Both the position numbers and the translations under genes were made by a program. The notes beneath the pieces were generated by a model, which searched no databases, had not been told where the DNA came from, and saw only the letters and a list, made by a program, of their open reading frames with translations. A stretch of DNA of 64,000 nucleotides from Hymenobacter cyanobacteriorum (GTDB lineage Bacteria > Bacteroidota > Bacteroidia > Cytophagales > Hymenobacteraceae): positions 248,001 to 312,000 of the forward strand of contig NZ_JALBGC010000003.1 in the NCBI RefSeq assembly GCF_022631375.1. Direction: 5' to 3'. Position 1 is the first letter of the stretch; each line of letters opens with the position of its first letter. Positions 43,829 to 53,493 of the stretch are shown here, one piece after another.

Positions 43829-44242
43829 GTGAAATCAGCTCTCCGCATTGCTTGTTCGCGTGCCAACCTCCAGCAGGTGCGCGATTTCGTGCGGAATTAC
43901 CTAAACGCCCGGCAACTGTCGGAGAAGGCCGTGAACCAGGTGGTGCTGGCCGTGGACGAGGTAGTAGCCAATTTCATCATCCACGCCAATGGGGAGGACG
44001 AAACCCAGTTTCTGGACCTGAAACTTGACTTCGACGACCACGATTTGAACGTGGAAATTGCCGACAACGGCGACACCATTTTCCAGCCCGGCCCGCACAA
44101 AGACCCCGACATGCGCGCCTACATTCAGGAAGGCCGCAAGGGTGGCATGGGCATGACGCTGGTGACCCGCCTCATGGACCGCGTCGAATTCTTTACCCGT
44201 GGCAACCACACCGTTTGCCACCTCAGCAAGCACCTGGCCTGA
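43829..44242 (+). CDS. RsbW-like serine kinase / anti-sigma factor (HATPase_c_2)
   Basis: The 137-residue protein has the GHKL ATPase fold: helix AVNQVVLAVDEVVANFIIH with the N-box, DLNVEIADNGDTIF as G1 region and GRKGGMGMTLV as the G2 lid. Such proteins phosphorylate the STAS partner and sequester a sigma factor or other output. No sigma factor gene is adjacent. GTG start at 43829. A terminator at 44269 ends the module. Confidence 0.9.
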   Translation: MKSALRIACSRANLQQVRDFVRNYLNARQLSEKAVNQVVLAVDEVVANFIIHANGEDETQFLDLKLDFDDHDLNVEIADNGDTIFQPGPHKDPDMRAYIQEGRKGGMGMTLVTRLMDRVEFFTRGNHTVCHLSKHLA

Positions 44243-44268
44243 CTCCAGTAGTGCCACTCCCCCTTGAA

Positions 44269-44306
44269 AACGTCCGGCTGCTTCTAGTGGCCGGACGTTC
44301 TTTTTT
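44269..44306 (+). terminator. Terminator after the partner-switching module
   Basis: AACGTCCGGC (44269-44278) pairs with GCCGGACGTT (44290-44299), followed by TTCTTTTTT. Confidence 0.85.
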
Positions 44307-44413
44307 CGGGCCCCTCGGCGCGGGCCGGAAAGTTGGTTAATTTCGCACCGGTAATTTTATGCCCGCGCGCCTGGTTTCACTGTGCCAGCGCCCTACGACT
44401 CTTTCCCTTGTTT

Positions 44414-46741
44414 ATGCACAAACGCATTTTGTATGCCAGCGCCGCCGCTGCCGCGCTGCTGGCGGGTTGCCAGGCTGCCAAACCGGCCGCTACCACTTCC
44501 GCCCCGATGGCCACTCCGGCCGGGCCGGCGGTGGAAATGCTGGGCACCTACCCGGTGCCGGCCAACGAGTTTGCCTACGTGTACCGCAAAAACAACAGCG
44601 CGGCCGCCGACTACGGCACCCGCCAGAGCGTGACCGACTACCTCGACCTCTACACCAACTTCCGCCTGAAGGTGCTGGAAGCCGAGCAGCGCGGCCTCGA
44701 TACCACGCAGGCCTTCAAGCGTGAGCTCGACGGCTACCGCCAGCAGCTGGCCCAGCCCTACCTCACCGAGAAAAGCGTGACCGACCAACTGGTGCGCGAG
44801 GCCTACGACCGCATGGGGCAAGAAGTGAACGCCTCGCACATCCTCATCCGCGTAGCGCCCGACGCCGCCCCGGCCGACACGCTGGCTGCCTACAACAAAA
44901 TCACCGCGCTGCGCCAGCGCGCAGCGAGCGGCGAGGATTTCGGCAAGCTGGCCCGCGAAAGCAGCGAAGACCCTTCGGCCCGTGAGAACGGTGGCAAGCT
45001 GGGCTACTTCACGGCCATGCAGATGGTGTACCCGTTCGAGTCGGCCGCCTACAAAACGCCGGTGGGCCAGATTTCGGCTCCCATTCGCACGCGCTTCGGC
45101 TACCACATTATCAAGGTGAACGACAAGCGCACGGCGCAGGGCGAAATCAAGGTGGCCCACCTGATGATTCGCATGAACCCGAATGCGGCTAAGGCTGATT
45201 CGCTCACGGCCCGCAAGAAGATTGACGAGCTGTATAGCCGCCTGAAAAAGGGCGAAAGCTGGGACAAGCTCGTGGCCCAGTTTTCGGAAGATGCCGGCTC
45301 GGCGGCCAACGGCGGCGAGCTGCCGCCCTTCGGCACCGGCCGCATGATTCCCTCGTTCGAGGAAGCTGCCTTCAAGCTGCAAAAGCCCGGCGACCTCTCG
45401 CCCCCCGTGCAGACGCCTTACGGCTGGCACGTCATCAAGCTGATTGAGAAGCAGCCCCTGGCCAAGTTCGCCGACCTCGAAGCGGGCCTGAAAAGCAAGG
45501 TATCGAAAGACTCGCGCTCGGAGCTGAACAAAGCCGCCTTCCTCAAGCGCGTGCGCCAGGAAGACCAGTTCATGGAGATTCCGGCCGCGAAAGCCTACGC
45601 TTTCAGCAAAGCTGATACGGCCTTGGTCGCCGGCCGCTTTAAGTACACGTTTGCGCCGGGCGAAGGCATGAAGCCCGCCCAGGCCAAGGCCAGCGGTGGC
45701 AAAATGCCCCTGTTTCTCATCAAGAGCAAGCCCTACTACGTGAGTGATTTCCTCACCTACGTGCAGCAGAACCAGCGGGCCCGCGCCGGCGCGCAGCCCA
45801 GCTTCGCCATGCAGCAGCTCTACGACCAGTACGTGGAGCAGAGCCTGACTGACTTCGAAAAAAACAGCCTCGACACTAAGTACGAGGACTATCGCATGCT
45901 GGTGAAGGAGTACCGCGACGGCATTCTGCTCTTCCAGCTGATGGACGAGAAGGTGTGGAGCAAGGCCATTGAGGACACCGTGGGCCTGAAGAAATTCTTC
46001 GCCGACAACCAAGCCAAGTACCAGTGGGACCAGCGGGTGCAGGGCCGCGTTATCAGCGCCGCCACCCCCGCCCTGCTGGCCCGCGTGCAGAAAGAGCTGA
46101 AAACCGGCAGCTTCCCGATGACCAACCCCGGCGCGAAGTCGCTGGTGTTTAACGCCGGCAAGGCCGAACTGAGCAAGGCCAGCGAAGTTGCCCTCGACGA
46201 TCTGGCCAAGCGCATGGCCGGCGATACACTGATGCAGGTAACCATCACGGGCCGCGTGCGAAAGGGCGAAAAAGCCAGCCTGGCCCGCACCCGCGCCGAT
46301 GCCGCCGCCCGCCTGCTGCGCCAGCACGGCGTGTCGGCCCGCCGCATTCGCACGGCCACGCAGGCCGGCGCCACCGCCGACGGCGGCGCCCAGCTGGCCC
46401 TGACCACGACCTCGCCCGCCGCCCTGGAAGCCAGCCTGAACGAGCAAAACCCGCTGTCGGTGCAAATCAGCCAGCGCGTGTTTGCCAAGGGCGACAACAA
46501 GGTGATGGACGACCTGATGGCCAAGGGACCCGGCACCTACAACGTGCAGAAGGACGGCCGCTACTACGCCGTGACCATCGACAAGGTGCTGCCCGCCGGC
46601 CCCAAAACCCTGGCCGAAGCCCGCGGCCAAGCCACCAGCGACTACCAGACCTACCTCGAAAAAGAGTGGATTGCCCAGTTGCGCGCCGCCCGCCCCGTGA
46701 AAGTGAACGAGGCCGAGATGAACAAGCTGATAACGAAATAA
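44414..46741 (+). CDS. PpiC-type peptidylprolyl isomerase lipoprotein with OmpA-like insert
   Basis: The 775-residue lipoprotein has a signal with lipobox LLAGC (Cys21). A SurA-like N-terminal helix domain precedes two parvulin domains (about 135-235, NASHILIRV and GYHIIKVNDK; about 240-345, KVAHLMIRM and GWHVIKLIEK). Between two SurA-like tail segments, residues about 575-650 resemble an OmpA-like peptidoglycan-binding fold (LSKASEVALDDLAKRMAG, ARTRADAAARLLRQHGVS). The tail ends ISQRVFAKGDNKVMDDL and following. It is probably a periplasmic chaperone for outer-membrane proteins. It is encoded before a second PpiC protein, separated by 230 bp and a small inverted repeat. ATG 44414 is set by the lipobox. 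Confidence 0.88.
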   Translation: MHKRILYASAAAAALLAGCQAAKPAATTSAPMATPAGPAVEMLGTYPVPANEFAYVYRKNNSAAADYGTRQSVTDYLDLYTNFRLKVLEAEQRGLDTTQAFKRELDGYRQQLAQPYLTEKSVTDQLVREAYDRMGQEVNASHILIRVAPDAAPADTLAAYNKITALRQRAASGEDFGKLARESSEDPSARENGGKLGYFTAMQMVYPFESAAYKTPVGQISAPIRTRFGYHIIKVNDKRTAQGEIKVAHLMIRMNPNAAKADSLTARKKIDELYSRLKKGESWDKLVAQFSEDAGSAANGGELPPFGTGRMIPSFEEAAFKLQKPGDLSPPVQTPYGWHVIKLIEKQPLAKFADLEAGLKSKVSKDSRSELNKAAFLKRVRQEDQFMEIPAAKAYAFSKADTALVAGRFKYTFAPGEGMKPAQAKASGGKMPLFLIKSKPYYVSDFLTYVQQNQRARAGAQPSFAMQQLYDQYVEQSLTDFEKNSLDTKYEDYRMLVKEYRDGILLFQLMDEKVWSKAIEDTVGLKKFFADNQAKYQWDQRVQGRVISAATPALLARVQKELKTGSFPMTNPGAKSLVFNAGKAELSKASEVALDDLAKRMAGDTLMQVTITGRVRKGEKASLARTRADAAARLLRQHGVSARRIRTATQAGATADGGAQLALTTTSPAALEASLNEQNPLSVQISQRVFAKGDNKVMDDLMAKGPGTYNVQKDGRYYAVTIDKVLPAGPKTLAEARGQATSDYQTYLEKEWIAQLRAARPVKVNEAEMNKLITK

Positions 46742-46749
46742 TTTGTAGC

Positions 46750-46823
46750 GCGGACTTTTAGTGCGCGTTTCTGCACCGCTGGGAGGCTTTCCGACGGCAT
46801 GGAAACGCGTACTAAAAGTCCGC
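46750..46823. repeat. Inverted repeat GCGGACTTTTAGTnCGCGTTTC
   Basis: The arms 46750-46771 and 46802-46823 are 22 bp near-perfect reverse complements with a 30 bp loop. It lies between the two isomerase genes and is not part of the GTCAT family. Confidence 0.75.
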
Positions 46824-46972
46824 ATACGGCTTTCTGCAACCCTTATTCGCCCGTTCGGCTCCTTGTAATTGTCCGCCGACGGATTTATCGTGAAATTTGT
46901 GCGGCCGTTGCAGTGTTGTGCATCCAACGGCTTTCGTCCGGACAGCTTGTCCGGGCTCTTCAATCCTACTCT

Positions 46973-48364
46973 ATGCTTGTTAAAGTGAATCGCGCGGCGA
47001 CGTTGGCCCTGCTGACGTTGGCGCTGTTATTGGGCTTCGCGCCCGCCTCCCAGGCCCAGTTGGGCATCAGCCGCCCCAAAGGGCAGGAGCTGCTCGACGG
47101 CATTGTGGTGAAAGTGGACAACCAGATTGTGCTGCGCTCCGATGTAGAGCTTTTGTATGCCCAGGAGGTAGCCCGCGCCGCTGGCAAGCCCATGCCGCCC
47201 GACCTGAAATGCAAGATTCTGCAAAGCCTGGTACTGAATAAACTGATGCTGGCCCGGGCCGAGGTAGACTCGGTGACGGTGGAAGAAAAGCAGGTGAACA
47301 GCGAAGTAGACCGCCGCATGGCCTACTTCGTGCAGCAGATTGGCTCCGAAAAGCGCCTGGAGGAGCAATACGGCAAGTCGCTGAAGTCGCTGAAAGAAGA
47401 CCTGCGCCCTCAGATTAAGGAGCAGCTCACGCAGCAGAAGATGCAGGAAACCATCACCGGCAAGGTGGCCGTGACCCCGCGCGAAGTGGCGGCCTATTTC
47501 ACCCGCATTCCGAAAGACAGCCTGCCCTATTTCAGCACGGAGGTAGAAGTAGGCCAGATTGTGGTGCCCGCCCAGGTGAACGACAAAGCCAAGCAGGCCG
47601 CCATTGCCAAGCTGAACGACATTCGCGGCCAGATTCTGGCCGGGGCCGACTTTGCCACGCTGGCCAAACAGTATTCCGAAGACCCGGGCTCGGCCAAAGA
47701 AGGCGGATACCTGGGCCTGTTCGGCCGCGGCGAGCTGGTGCCCGAGTACGAAGCCGCGTCGATGAAGCTGGAGCCGGGGCAGATGTCGCCCGTGGTGCAG
47801 TCGCAGTTCGGCTTCCACCTCATTCAGTTCATCGAGCGCAAGGGCAACAAGTATTCCACGCGCCACATTCTGCTGAAGCCGGAAACGGGCGCGGCCGACA
47901 TCAGCGCTTCAGCTAAGTTGCTCACCCGCCTGCGCCGTCAGATTCTGAGCGACAGCACCACGTTTGCCAAAGCGGCCAAGGATAACTCGACCGATAAGCA
48001 GAGCGCCAACAACGGCGGCCTGTTGGCCAACCGTGCCGACGGCAGTTCGCGCCTGCCCCTCGACAAGCTCGACCCGGCCATCTTCTTCACCATCGATACC
48101 ATGAAGGTGGGCCATATCACCCCGCCCATGGCCTACCGCACCGATGAGGGCAAGGACGCCATGCGCATTCTGTGGCTGAAATCGAACACGCCGCCCCACC
48201 AGGCCAACCTGCAGGACGACTACCAGAAAATTGCCGCTGCGGCCCTCAACGAGAAGAAAAACAAAGCGCTGGACGAGTGGTTTGCCAAAAACCGCGGCAC
48301 GGTGTACCTCGAAGTGGCCCCCGAATACGCCCAGTGCAAAGTGCTGGACGTGGCGGAGAGGTAA
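46973..48364 (+). CDS. SurA-like periplasmic peptidylprolyl isomerase
   Basis: The 463-residue protein has a signal peptide (about 1-26, ATLALLTLALLLGFAPASQA), a SurA N-domain (DGIVVKVDNQIVLRSDVELL) and two parvulin domains (about 175-275, VGQIVVPAQ, GFHLIQF; about 290-390, STRHILLKP, GHITPPMAY). It likely escorts outer-membrane barrels through the periplasm, in concert with the preceding lipoprotein. ATG 46973 is chosen because the upstream extension to 46799 would cover an inverted repeat and no signal. Confidence 0.93.
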   Translation: MLVKVNRAATLALLTLALLLGFAPASQAQLGISRPKGQELLDGIVVKVDNQIVLRSDVELLYAQEVARAAGKPMPPDLKCKILQSLVLNKLMLARAEVDSVTVEEKQVNSEVDRRMAYFVQQIGSEKRLEEQYGKSLKSLKEDLRPQIKEQLTQQKMQETITGKVAVTPREVAAYFTRIPKDSLPYFSTEVEVGQIVVPAQVNDKAKQAAIAKLNDIRGQILAGADFATLAKQYSEDPGSAKEGGYLGLFGRGELVPEYEAASMKLEPGQMSPVVQSQFGFHLIQFIERKGNKYSTRHILLKPETGAADISASAKLLTRLRRQILSDSTTFAKAAKDNSTDKQSANNGGLLANRADGSSRLPLDKLDPAIFFTIDTMKVGHITPPMAYRTDEGKDAMRILWLKSNTPPHQANLQDDYQKIAAAALNEKKNKALDEWFAKNRGTVYLEVAPEYAQCKVLDVAER

Positions 48365-48383
48365 AACCTTCTTGCTTCCTGAA

Positions 48384-48474
48384 CGTCATGCAGAGCGCAG
48401 CGAAGCATCTTGCCCGCCACCAGTAATTCATTTTACTATTGCGGTAAAGATGCTTCGCTGCGCTCTGCATGACG
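48384..48474. repeat. Long inverted repeat, GTCATGCAGAGC variant
   Basis: The arms 48384-48417 and 48441-48474 are 34 bp and nearly perfect, core GTCATGCAGAGCGCAGCGAA. It is shared with the element at 57024-57117. It lies between the SurA-like and MoxR genes. Confidence 0.9.
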
Positions 48475-48508
48475 GGCTCTTTTATCTTTCTTGCTCTTAC
48501 CTTTTCGA

Positions 48509-49472
<964 letters not shown>

Positions 49473-49474
<2 letters not shown>

Positions 49475-49561
49475 GTTAAGAGTTAAGAGTTAAAAGTTAA
49501 GAGTTGGCGCTGCTTCCACTCCCCTTTCAACTCTTAACTCTTAACTCTTAACTCTTAACTT
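49473..49561. repeat. Inverted repeat of tandem AGTTAAG heptamers
   Basis: The left arm has (GAGTTAA) repeated about four times with one AAGTTAA; the right arm (49529-49561) repeats CTTAACT. The hairpin arms are about 33 bp. It lies directly between moxR and the next gene, overlapping the moxR stop region. Confidence 0.85.
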
Positions 49562-49567
49562 AAAAAA

Positions 49568-49993
49568 GTGGAAGCCCAAGCCTACTATCAGCAATTTGAG
49601 CGCAACGTGCGCATCATTCTCGACGCCCTGGCCGCCGGCCTCGACCTGCGCACCACGGCCCTCGAAACCAGCCTGCCCATCGAAGTGTACGTGCTGTGCG
49701 AGGTGCTGAACCAAGGGGCCGGCGAGCACTTCACCCTCACCGCCAGCGGGGTGGCCCGGCTGGCCGAGTTCCAGCAGCAGTTTATGAAGCACGAGGGCCA
49801 GACGCTGGCCGCCATGCAGCGCGTGCTGGCCGACAAGCGCGCCGTGATGGCCACGCCCGAAGGCCGCGTGCTGACCAAGGAAATGCTGATTCGCCGCCTC
49901 GAATTCTTCAACGAAGCCGCCCGCCAGGTGAACGTGATGCGCACCCAGCAGGCCCTGGGCAGCCCCAGCCAGTACGTGGGCCTGAACAAATAA
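49568..49993 (+). CDS. Hypothetical protein downstream of MoxR
   Basis: The 141-residue, mainly helical protein has NVRIILDALAAGLDLRTTAL near the N-terminus and a helical tail (RRLEFFNEAARQVNVMRTQQ). I do not recognise a domain. GTG start at 49568, 94 bp after moxR, and a shared terminator follows, so it may be an accessory factor of MoxR. The coding call is supported by codon use and by the lack of better frames. Confidence 0.72.
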   Translation: MEAQAYYQQFERNVRIILDALAAGLDLRTTALETSLPIEVYVLCEVLNQGAGEHFTLTASGVARLAEFQQQFMKHEGQTLAAMQRVLADKRAVMATPEGRVLTKEMLIRRLEFFNEAARQVNVMRTQQALGSPSQYVGLNK

Positions 49994-50010
49994 TCGGTTT
50001 ATTGCTTGTG

Positions 50011-50047
50011 AAAGGGCCGCATCCGGGCACGGAGGCGGCCCTTTTTT
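50011..50047 (+). terminator. Rho-independent terminator
   Basis: AAAGGGCCGC (50011-50020) pairs with GCGGCCCTTT (50035-50044), followed by T-run. It ends the moxR transcript. Confidence 0.88.
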
Positions 50048-50061
50048 CGTCGTTTGCTGCC

Positions 50062-50607
50062 ATGCTGCCCCGCGCCCCGCTCTACACCGAACGCCTCTGC
50101 CTGCGCCCCTACGAGCCGGCCGACGCCGACGCCTTTTTCGGGCTGCTGCACGCCGACCGCCCCCGCTTCCAGCCCTCCTTTCCCGACCGCCTGCAGGCCG
50201 TGCGCTCCACCGCCGATGCCCACGTCACGCTCCGCACCTTTGCCGACGACTGGCGCACCGGGCGCTTCTACGTGTTTGGCATCTGGCACCGCGCCACGGC
50301 CGCGTACGTGGGCGACATTTGCCTCATGCCCCAACAAAAAGGCCAGGCCGAAATCGGCTACTACCTGGCCGCCGCCGCCGAAGGCCAGGGGTTTGCCCGC
50401 GAGGCCCTGGCGGCCATCATCGATTTTGGCTTTGAGGCCGTGGGCAGCCAACGGCTGCTGGTGCGCTGTTTCCAGAGCAACGTGCGGGGCCAGGCCGTGG
50501 CCCGGGCAGTCGGCTTTGTGCCCGAGCCGCCGCCCCGCCGTCCTGTCTGGTTCCGCAACTCCGATGCGATGAGCCAGATTTGCCGCTTCTGGCTAGTCAA
50601 GCCGTAG
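50062..50607 (+). CDS. GNAT-family N-acetyltransferase
   Basis: The 181-residue RimJ/RimL-like enzyme has LYTERLCLRPYEPADADAFF at the start, the strand AYVGDICLMPQQKGQAEIGY, and motif A EGQGFAREALAAIIDFGF; NVRGQAVARAVGFV ends the fold. Substrate unknown. ATG 50062. Confidence 0.88.
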   Translation: MLPRAPLYTERLCLRPYEPADADAFFGLLHADRPRFQPSFPDRLQAVRSTADAHVTLRTFADDWRTGRFYVFGIWHRATAAYVGDICLMPQQKGQAEIGYYLAAAAEGQGFAREALAAIIDFGFEAVGSQRLLVRCFQSNVRGQAVARAVGFVPEPPPRRPVWFRNSDAMSQICRFWLVKP

Positions 50608-50651
50608 CGACCAGCGACCTAAATTTCCCCCGAAGGCGGCAAGGCTCCCTG

Positions 50652-50731
50652 CTGGTCAGGTTGAATTTCCGGGAGGTCATAAGGGGTCCCGGCTGGGCAG
50701 GTTGAACTTCCGGAAGGGTAAAAGGGGTCCC
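50652..50731. repeat. Two imperfect 39 bp direct repeats
   Basis: The copies at 50652-50690 and 50693-50731 share CTGGnCAGGTTGAAnTTCCG and end in AAGGGGTCCC. The spacing is 41 bp. It lies between convergent genes and the function is unknown. Confidence 0.75.
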
Positions 50732-50771
50732 TTATGCCCTCCGGAAGATTTCGAGAGGCCAGCCGGGAGCG

Positions 50772-52025
50772 CTACTGCCCCACCCGGGCGCGCTTGCCGA
50801 TGTTGCCCAGCAGCCAGTCCTGCCGGAAGTTGAAGTACATCGCAAACGAATAATCGAGCAGCCCGGCGTTCAAATCGAACAGCGGCTCGGCTCGCGCCGT
50901 GAGCGAGGCCGCGTCGGAAATGCGGAAGTCGCGCAGTAGCCGCACGATGACAATCTGGCGCTGCGGGTCCCGAAAATCAGGGTTCGACACCGTGCGCGAG
51001 GCGCTCTGGAACAAGTCGCCCCCCAGCGGCGAGATGAAGCGCGAGCCCTGCCAGTAGCTCACCATCACATCGGCAAAGCGGGTTTCGAGCGTGCCGTTCA
51101 GGTACAGGCCCCGGCCGTACTTATAGGGGAATTGCCCCGGCGTGAAGGAGTAGTCCTGAAAGCCCAGCACGTAGCCGTTGAAGCGCACGGCCTGCACATT
51201 CGGCCCTTGCAGTTGGTAGCGCGCCTCCACCCCAAAGGCTTCGTTGAAGGCCGTTTGCAGCGGCTTGTCGAGCGTATCAATCTGCCCGCCGTGGTGAATG
51301 GCGGTAAACTGGAACGGCAGGGCCACCGTCCAGCGGCTGTCGTCGGGGCTGATGCGGTAGCTGGTGCTCAGGCCGCCGGCTACTTCTTCCTGGTAGTTGC
51401 TGTAGCGGTACTGCTGGCGCTGCCAGTCCACCCACTGGTCCAGAAACAGCCGCTTGCCCCGGTAAATGGTTTGGATGCCCTCCTCCAGTGGGTTTAGCAT
51501 CACCCGCTCAAAGTTGAACATCGGCTCGATGTAGTTGTGGTGCAGGTTTGCCCGGATGTTGCCCAGAATCGTCTGCTGCTTGCCGTGCGTCCACGTCGCC
51601 CGAAACGTGGGCCGCACCGCCTTCAGCTGCGGGTTGCCGAAGTCCTTCCACAGAAACACGCCGCCTTCGAGGCGCAGATTTTTCACTGGATAATACACCA
51701 GTTGCGGGTTCAACTGCGTGCCGTAAAGTGTGTAGCCATCGACAATCTTGTTGAAGTATTCGTTGTCTTTGAAGAAGATGAAGGCGTTGAGTGATAGGCG
51801 CAGGTCGCCGGCTGAAACAGAATCTTCTTGTCTTCGCTGTTGGCTTTCTCTTTTGAGCGAATCTTCTTTGGCATCGGGCCCATCTGGATTTAGCAGGATA
51901 TAACTGTACTTCAGCTGACCAGGACGGTTGCTCGTAAACGCCCGATTGTCCAGCTGCGCCCGGGCTTCTCCCACCCTAATTAGCAGAGCCACAAGGCCAA
52001 CTAATATTTTTAGATAATTCCTCAT
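50772..52025 (-). CDS. Predicted outer-membrane beta-barrel protein
   Basis: The 417-residue protein has a signal peptide (about 1-23, LVGLVALLIRVGEARAQ) followed by alternating hydrophobic/polar strands with many Trp, Tyr and Phe residues (YSNYQEEVAGGLSTSYRIS, LPFQFTAIHHGG, YLNGTLETRFADVMVSYW) and a C-terminal FNFRQDWLLGNIG segment, typical of a barrel. No family is recognised. ATG 52025. It is transcribed divergently from recA, which is 166 bp away. Confidence 0.78.
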   Translation of the reverse strand: MRNYLKILVGLVALLIRVGEARAQLDNRAFTSNRPGQLKYSYILLNPDGPDAKEDSLKRESQQRRQEDSVSAGDLRLSLNAFIFFKDNEYFNKIVDGYTLYGTQLNPQLVYYPVKNLRLEGGVFLWKDFGNPQLKAVRPTFRATWTHGKQQTILGNIRANLHHNYIEPMFNFERVMLNPLEEGIQTIYRGKRLFLDQWVDWQRQQYRYSNYQEEVAGGLSTSYRISPDDSRWTVALPFQFTAIHHGGQIDTLDKPLQTAFNEAFGVEARYQLQGPNVQAVRFNGYVLGFQDYSFTPGQFPYKYGRGLYLNGTLETRFADVMVSYWQGSRFISPLGGDLFQSASRTVSNPDFRDPQRQIVIVRLLRDFRISDAASLTARAEPLFDLNAGLLDYSFAMYFNFRQDWLLGNIGKRARVGQ

Positions 52026-52128
52026 ATATTTCCGCTTCCTGCGGCACCAAACCGATGGTCTTTCTGTTAGAAAAAGCCGCCGCCAAACAGCCTATTCGGG
52101 GCTTTTACCAAAGAATAGATTTATTCGA

Positions 52129-52157
52129 TTGCGACCCGGCCAAAACCGTTAACTTTA
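52129..52157 (+). promoter_or_regulatory. recA promoter
   Basis: TTG at 52129-52131 and TAACTTTA at 52150-52157 are 18 bp apart, close to the Bacteroidota -33/-7 consensus. The start of recA is 34 bp downstream. No SOS box of a known type is evident. Confidence 0.6.
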
Positions 52158-52191
52158 CCAAACCTAACCCGTTTTTCTTAAACACCCCCAC

Positions 52192-53298
52192 ATGGCACTA
52201 GCTACCAAAGCGGCTCCGAAAGCCGAAAAAGCAGAGAAGGGCGAAGTGAACACCGCCGCCGAAAAAATGAAAGCCCTCCAGCTCACGCTGGACAAGCTGG
52301 ATAAAGCTTATGGCAAAGGCACGGTGATGAAGCTTTCCGACAACAAGGTAGGCGACATTCCGAGCATCAGCACGGGTTCGCTTTCGCTGGATATCGCTCT
52401 CGGCATTGGCGGTGTGCCCCGCGGCCGCGTGATTGAAATCTACGGTCCGGAATCTTCGGGTAAGACCACCCTGACGATGCACATGATTGCCGAAGCGCAG
52501 AAGAAAGGCGGCATGGCCGCGTTCATCGACGCCGAGCACGCCTTCGACAAATCGTACGCCGAAAAGCTGGGCATCGACACCAGCAACCTGCTCATCGCCC
52601 AGCCCGACAACGGCGAGCAAGCCCTCGAAATCGCCGACCAGCTGATTTCCTCGGGTGCCATCGACATCATCGTCATTGACTCCGTGGCCGCCCTCGTGCC
52701 GAAAGGCGAACTCGAAGGCGACATGGGCGACTCGAAAGTGGGCCTGCACGCCCGCCTCATGAGCCAGGCCCTGCGCAAGCTCACCGGCACCATCAACAAA
52801 ACCGGCTGCTGCTGCATCTTCATCAACCAGCTGCGCGAGAAAATCGGCGTGATGTTCGGCTCGCCCGAAACCACCACCGGCGGTAACGCCCTGAAATTCT
52901 ACGCTTCGGTGCGCCTCGACATCCGTCGCATCGGCCAGATTAAGGAAGATAAGGACAATGTGACCGGCAACCGCACCAAGGTGAAGGTGGTAAAGAACAA
53001 AGTGGCGCCGCCCTTCAAGGTGGTCGAGTTCGACATCATTTACGGCCAGGGCATTTCCAAAGTCGGTGAGATTGTGGACCTTGGCGTCGACATGGGCATT
53101 ATTGGCAAGTCGGGCTCGTGGTTCAACTACGGCGACACCAAAATCGGCCAGGGCCGTGAAGCCGTGAAGACGCTGCTGCTCGACAACCCCGAGTTGGCCG
53201 CCGAAATCGAAGACAAAATCCGCACCATGGCCAAAGGCGACGAGGACGTCATCCCCGTCGACATGACCATCGCCGACGACGGCGAAGACACGCTGTAA
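52192..53298 (+). CDS. recA: Recombinase RecA
   Basis: The 368-residue protein has Walker [12 protein letters not shown], the [12 protein letters not shown] strand, the L2 loop [21 protein letters not shown] and the DNA-binding [13 protein letters not shown]. It catalyses homologous recombination and LexA-type self-cleavage. ATG 52192. A heptamer hairpin and strong terminator follow. Confidence 0.98.
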   Translation: MALATKAAPKAEKAEKGEVNTAAEKMKALQLTLDKLDKAYGKGTVMKLSDNKVGDIPSISTGSLSLDIALGIGGVPRGRVIEIYGPESSGKTTLTMHMIAEAQKKGGMAAFIDAEHAFDKSYAEKLGIDTSNLLIAQPDNGEQALEIADQLISSGAIDIIVIDSVAALVPKGELEGDMGDSKVGLHARLMSQALRKLTGTINKTGCCCIFINQLREKIGVMFGSPETTTGGNALKFYASVRLDIRRIGQIKEDKDNVTGNRTKVKVVKNKVAPPFKVVEFDIIYGQGISKVGEIVDLGVDMGIIGKSGSWFNYGDTKIGQGREAVKTLLLDNPELAAEIEDKIRTMAKGDEDVIPVDMTIADDGEDTL

Positions 53299-53301
53299 GG
53301 T

Positions 53302-53378
53302 GAGTTAACAGTTAAGAGTTAAAGGTTAGGAGTTGCTGTTCTGCTACCCCCTAACCTTTAACTCTTAACTGTTAACTG
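53302..53378. repeat. Inverted repeat of AGTTAAn heptamers after recA
   Basis: GAGTTAACAGTTAAGAGTTA on the left (53302-) mirrors TAACTCTTAACTGTTAACTG on the right (to 53378). The arms are about 28 bp. It is the same architecture as the element at 49473. Confidence 0.8.
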
Positions 53379-53380
53379 AT

Positions 53381-53415
53381 AAAAAGCCCGTTGCCCCTGG
53401 CAACGGGCTTTTTTT
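53381..53415 (+). terminator. Rho-independent terminator of recA
   Basis: AAAAAGCCCGTTGCC (53381-53395) pairs with GGCAACGGGC (53399-53408) followed by seven Ts. Confidence 0.93.
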
Positions 53416-53493
53416 ACGTCCGTATCTTTGGTAGCTCCGCGGGGCTGGCACTGCGTTTGTCTAAGGCCCTCTGCGTTACTTTCTGTTACTCTT

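Noticed and set aside
44393..46963. 856-codon minus-strand open frame
   Set aside because: Complementary to the PpiC lipoprotein gene, lacking any domain; the sense gene is well supported.
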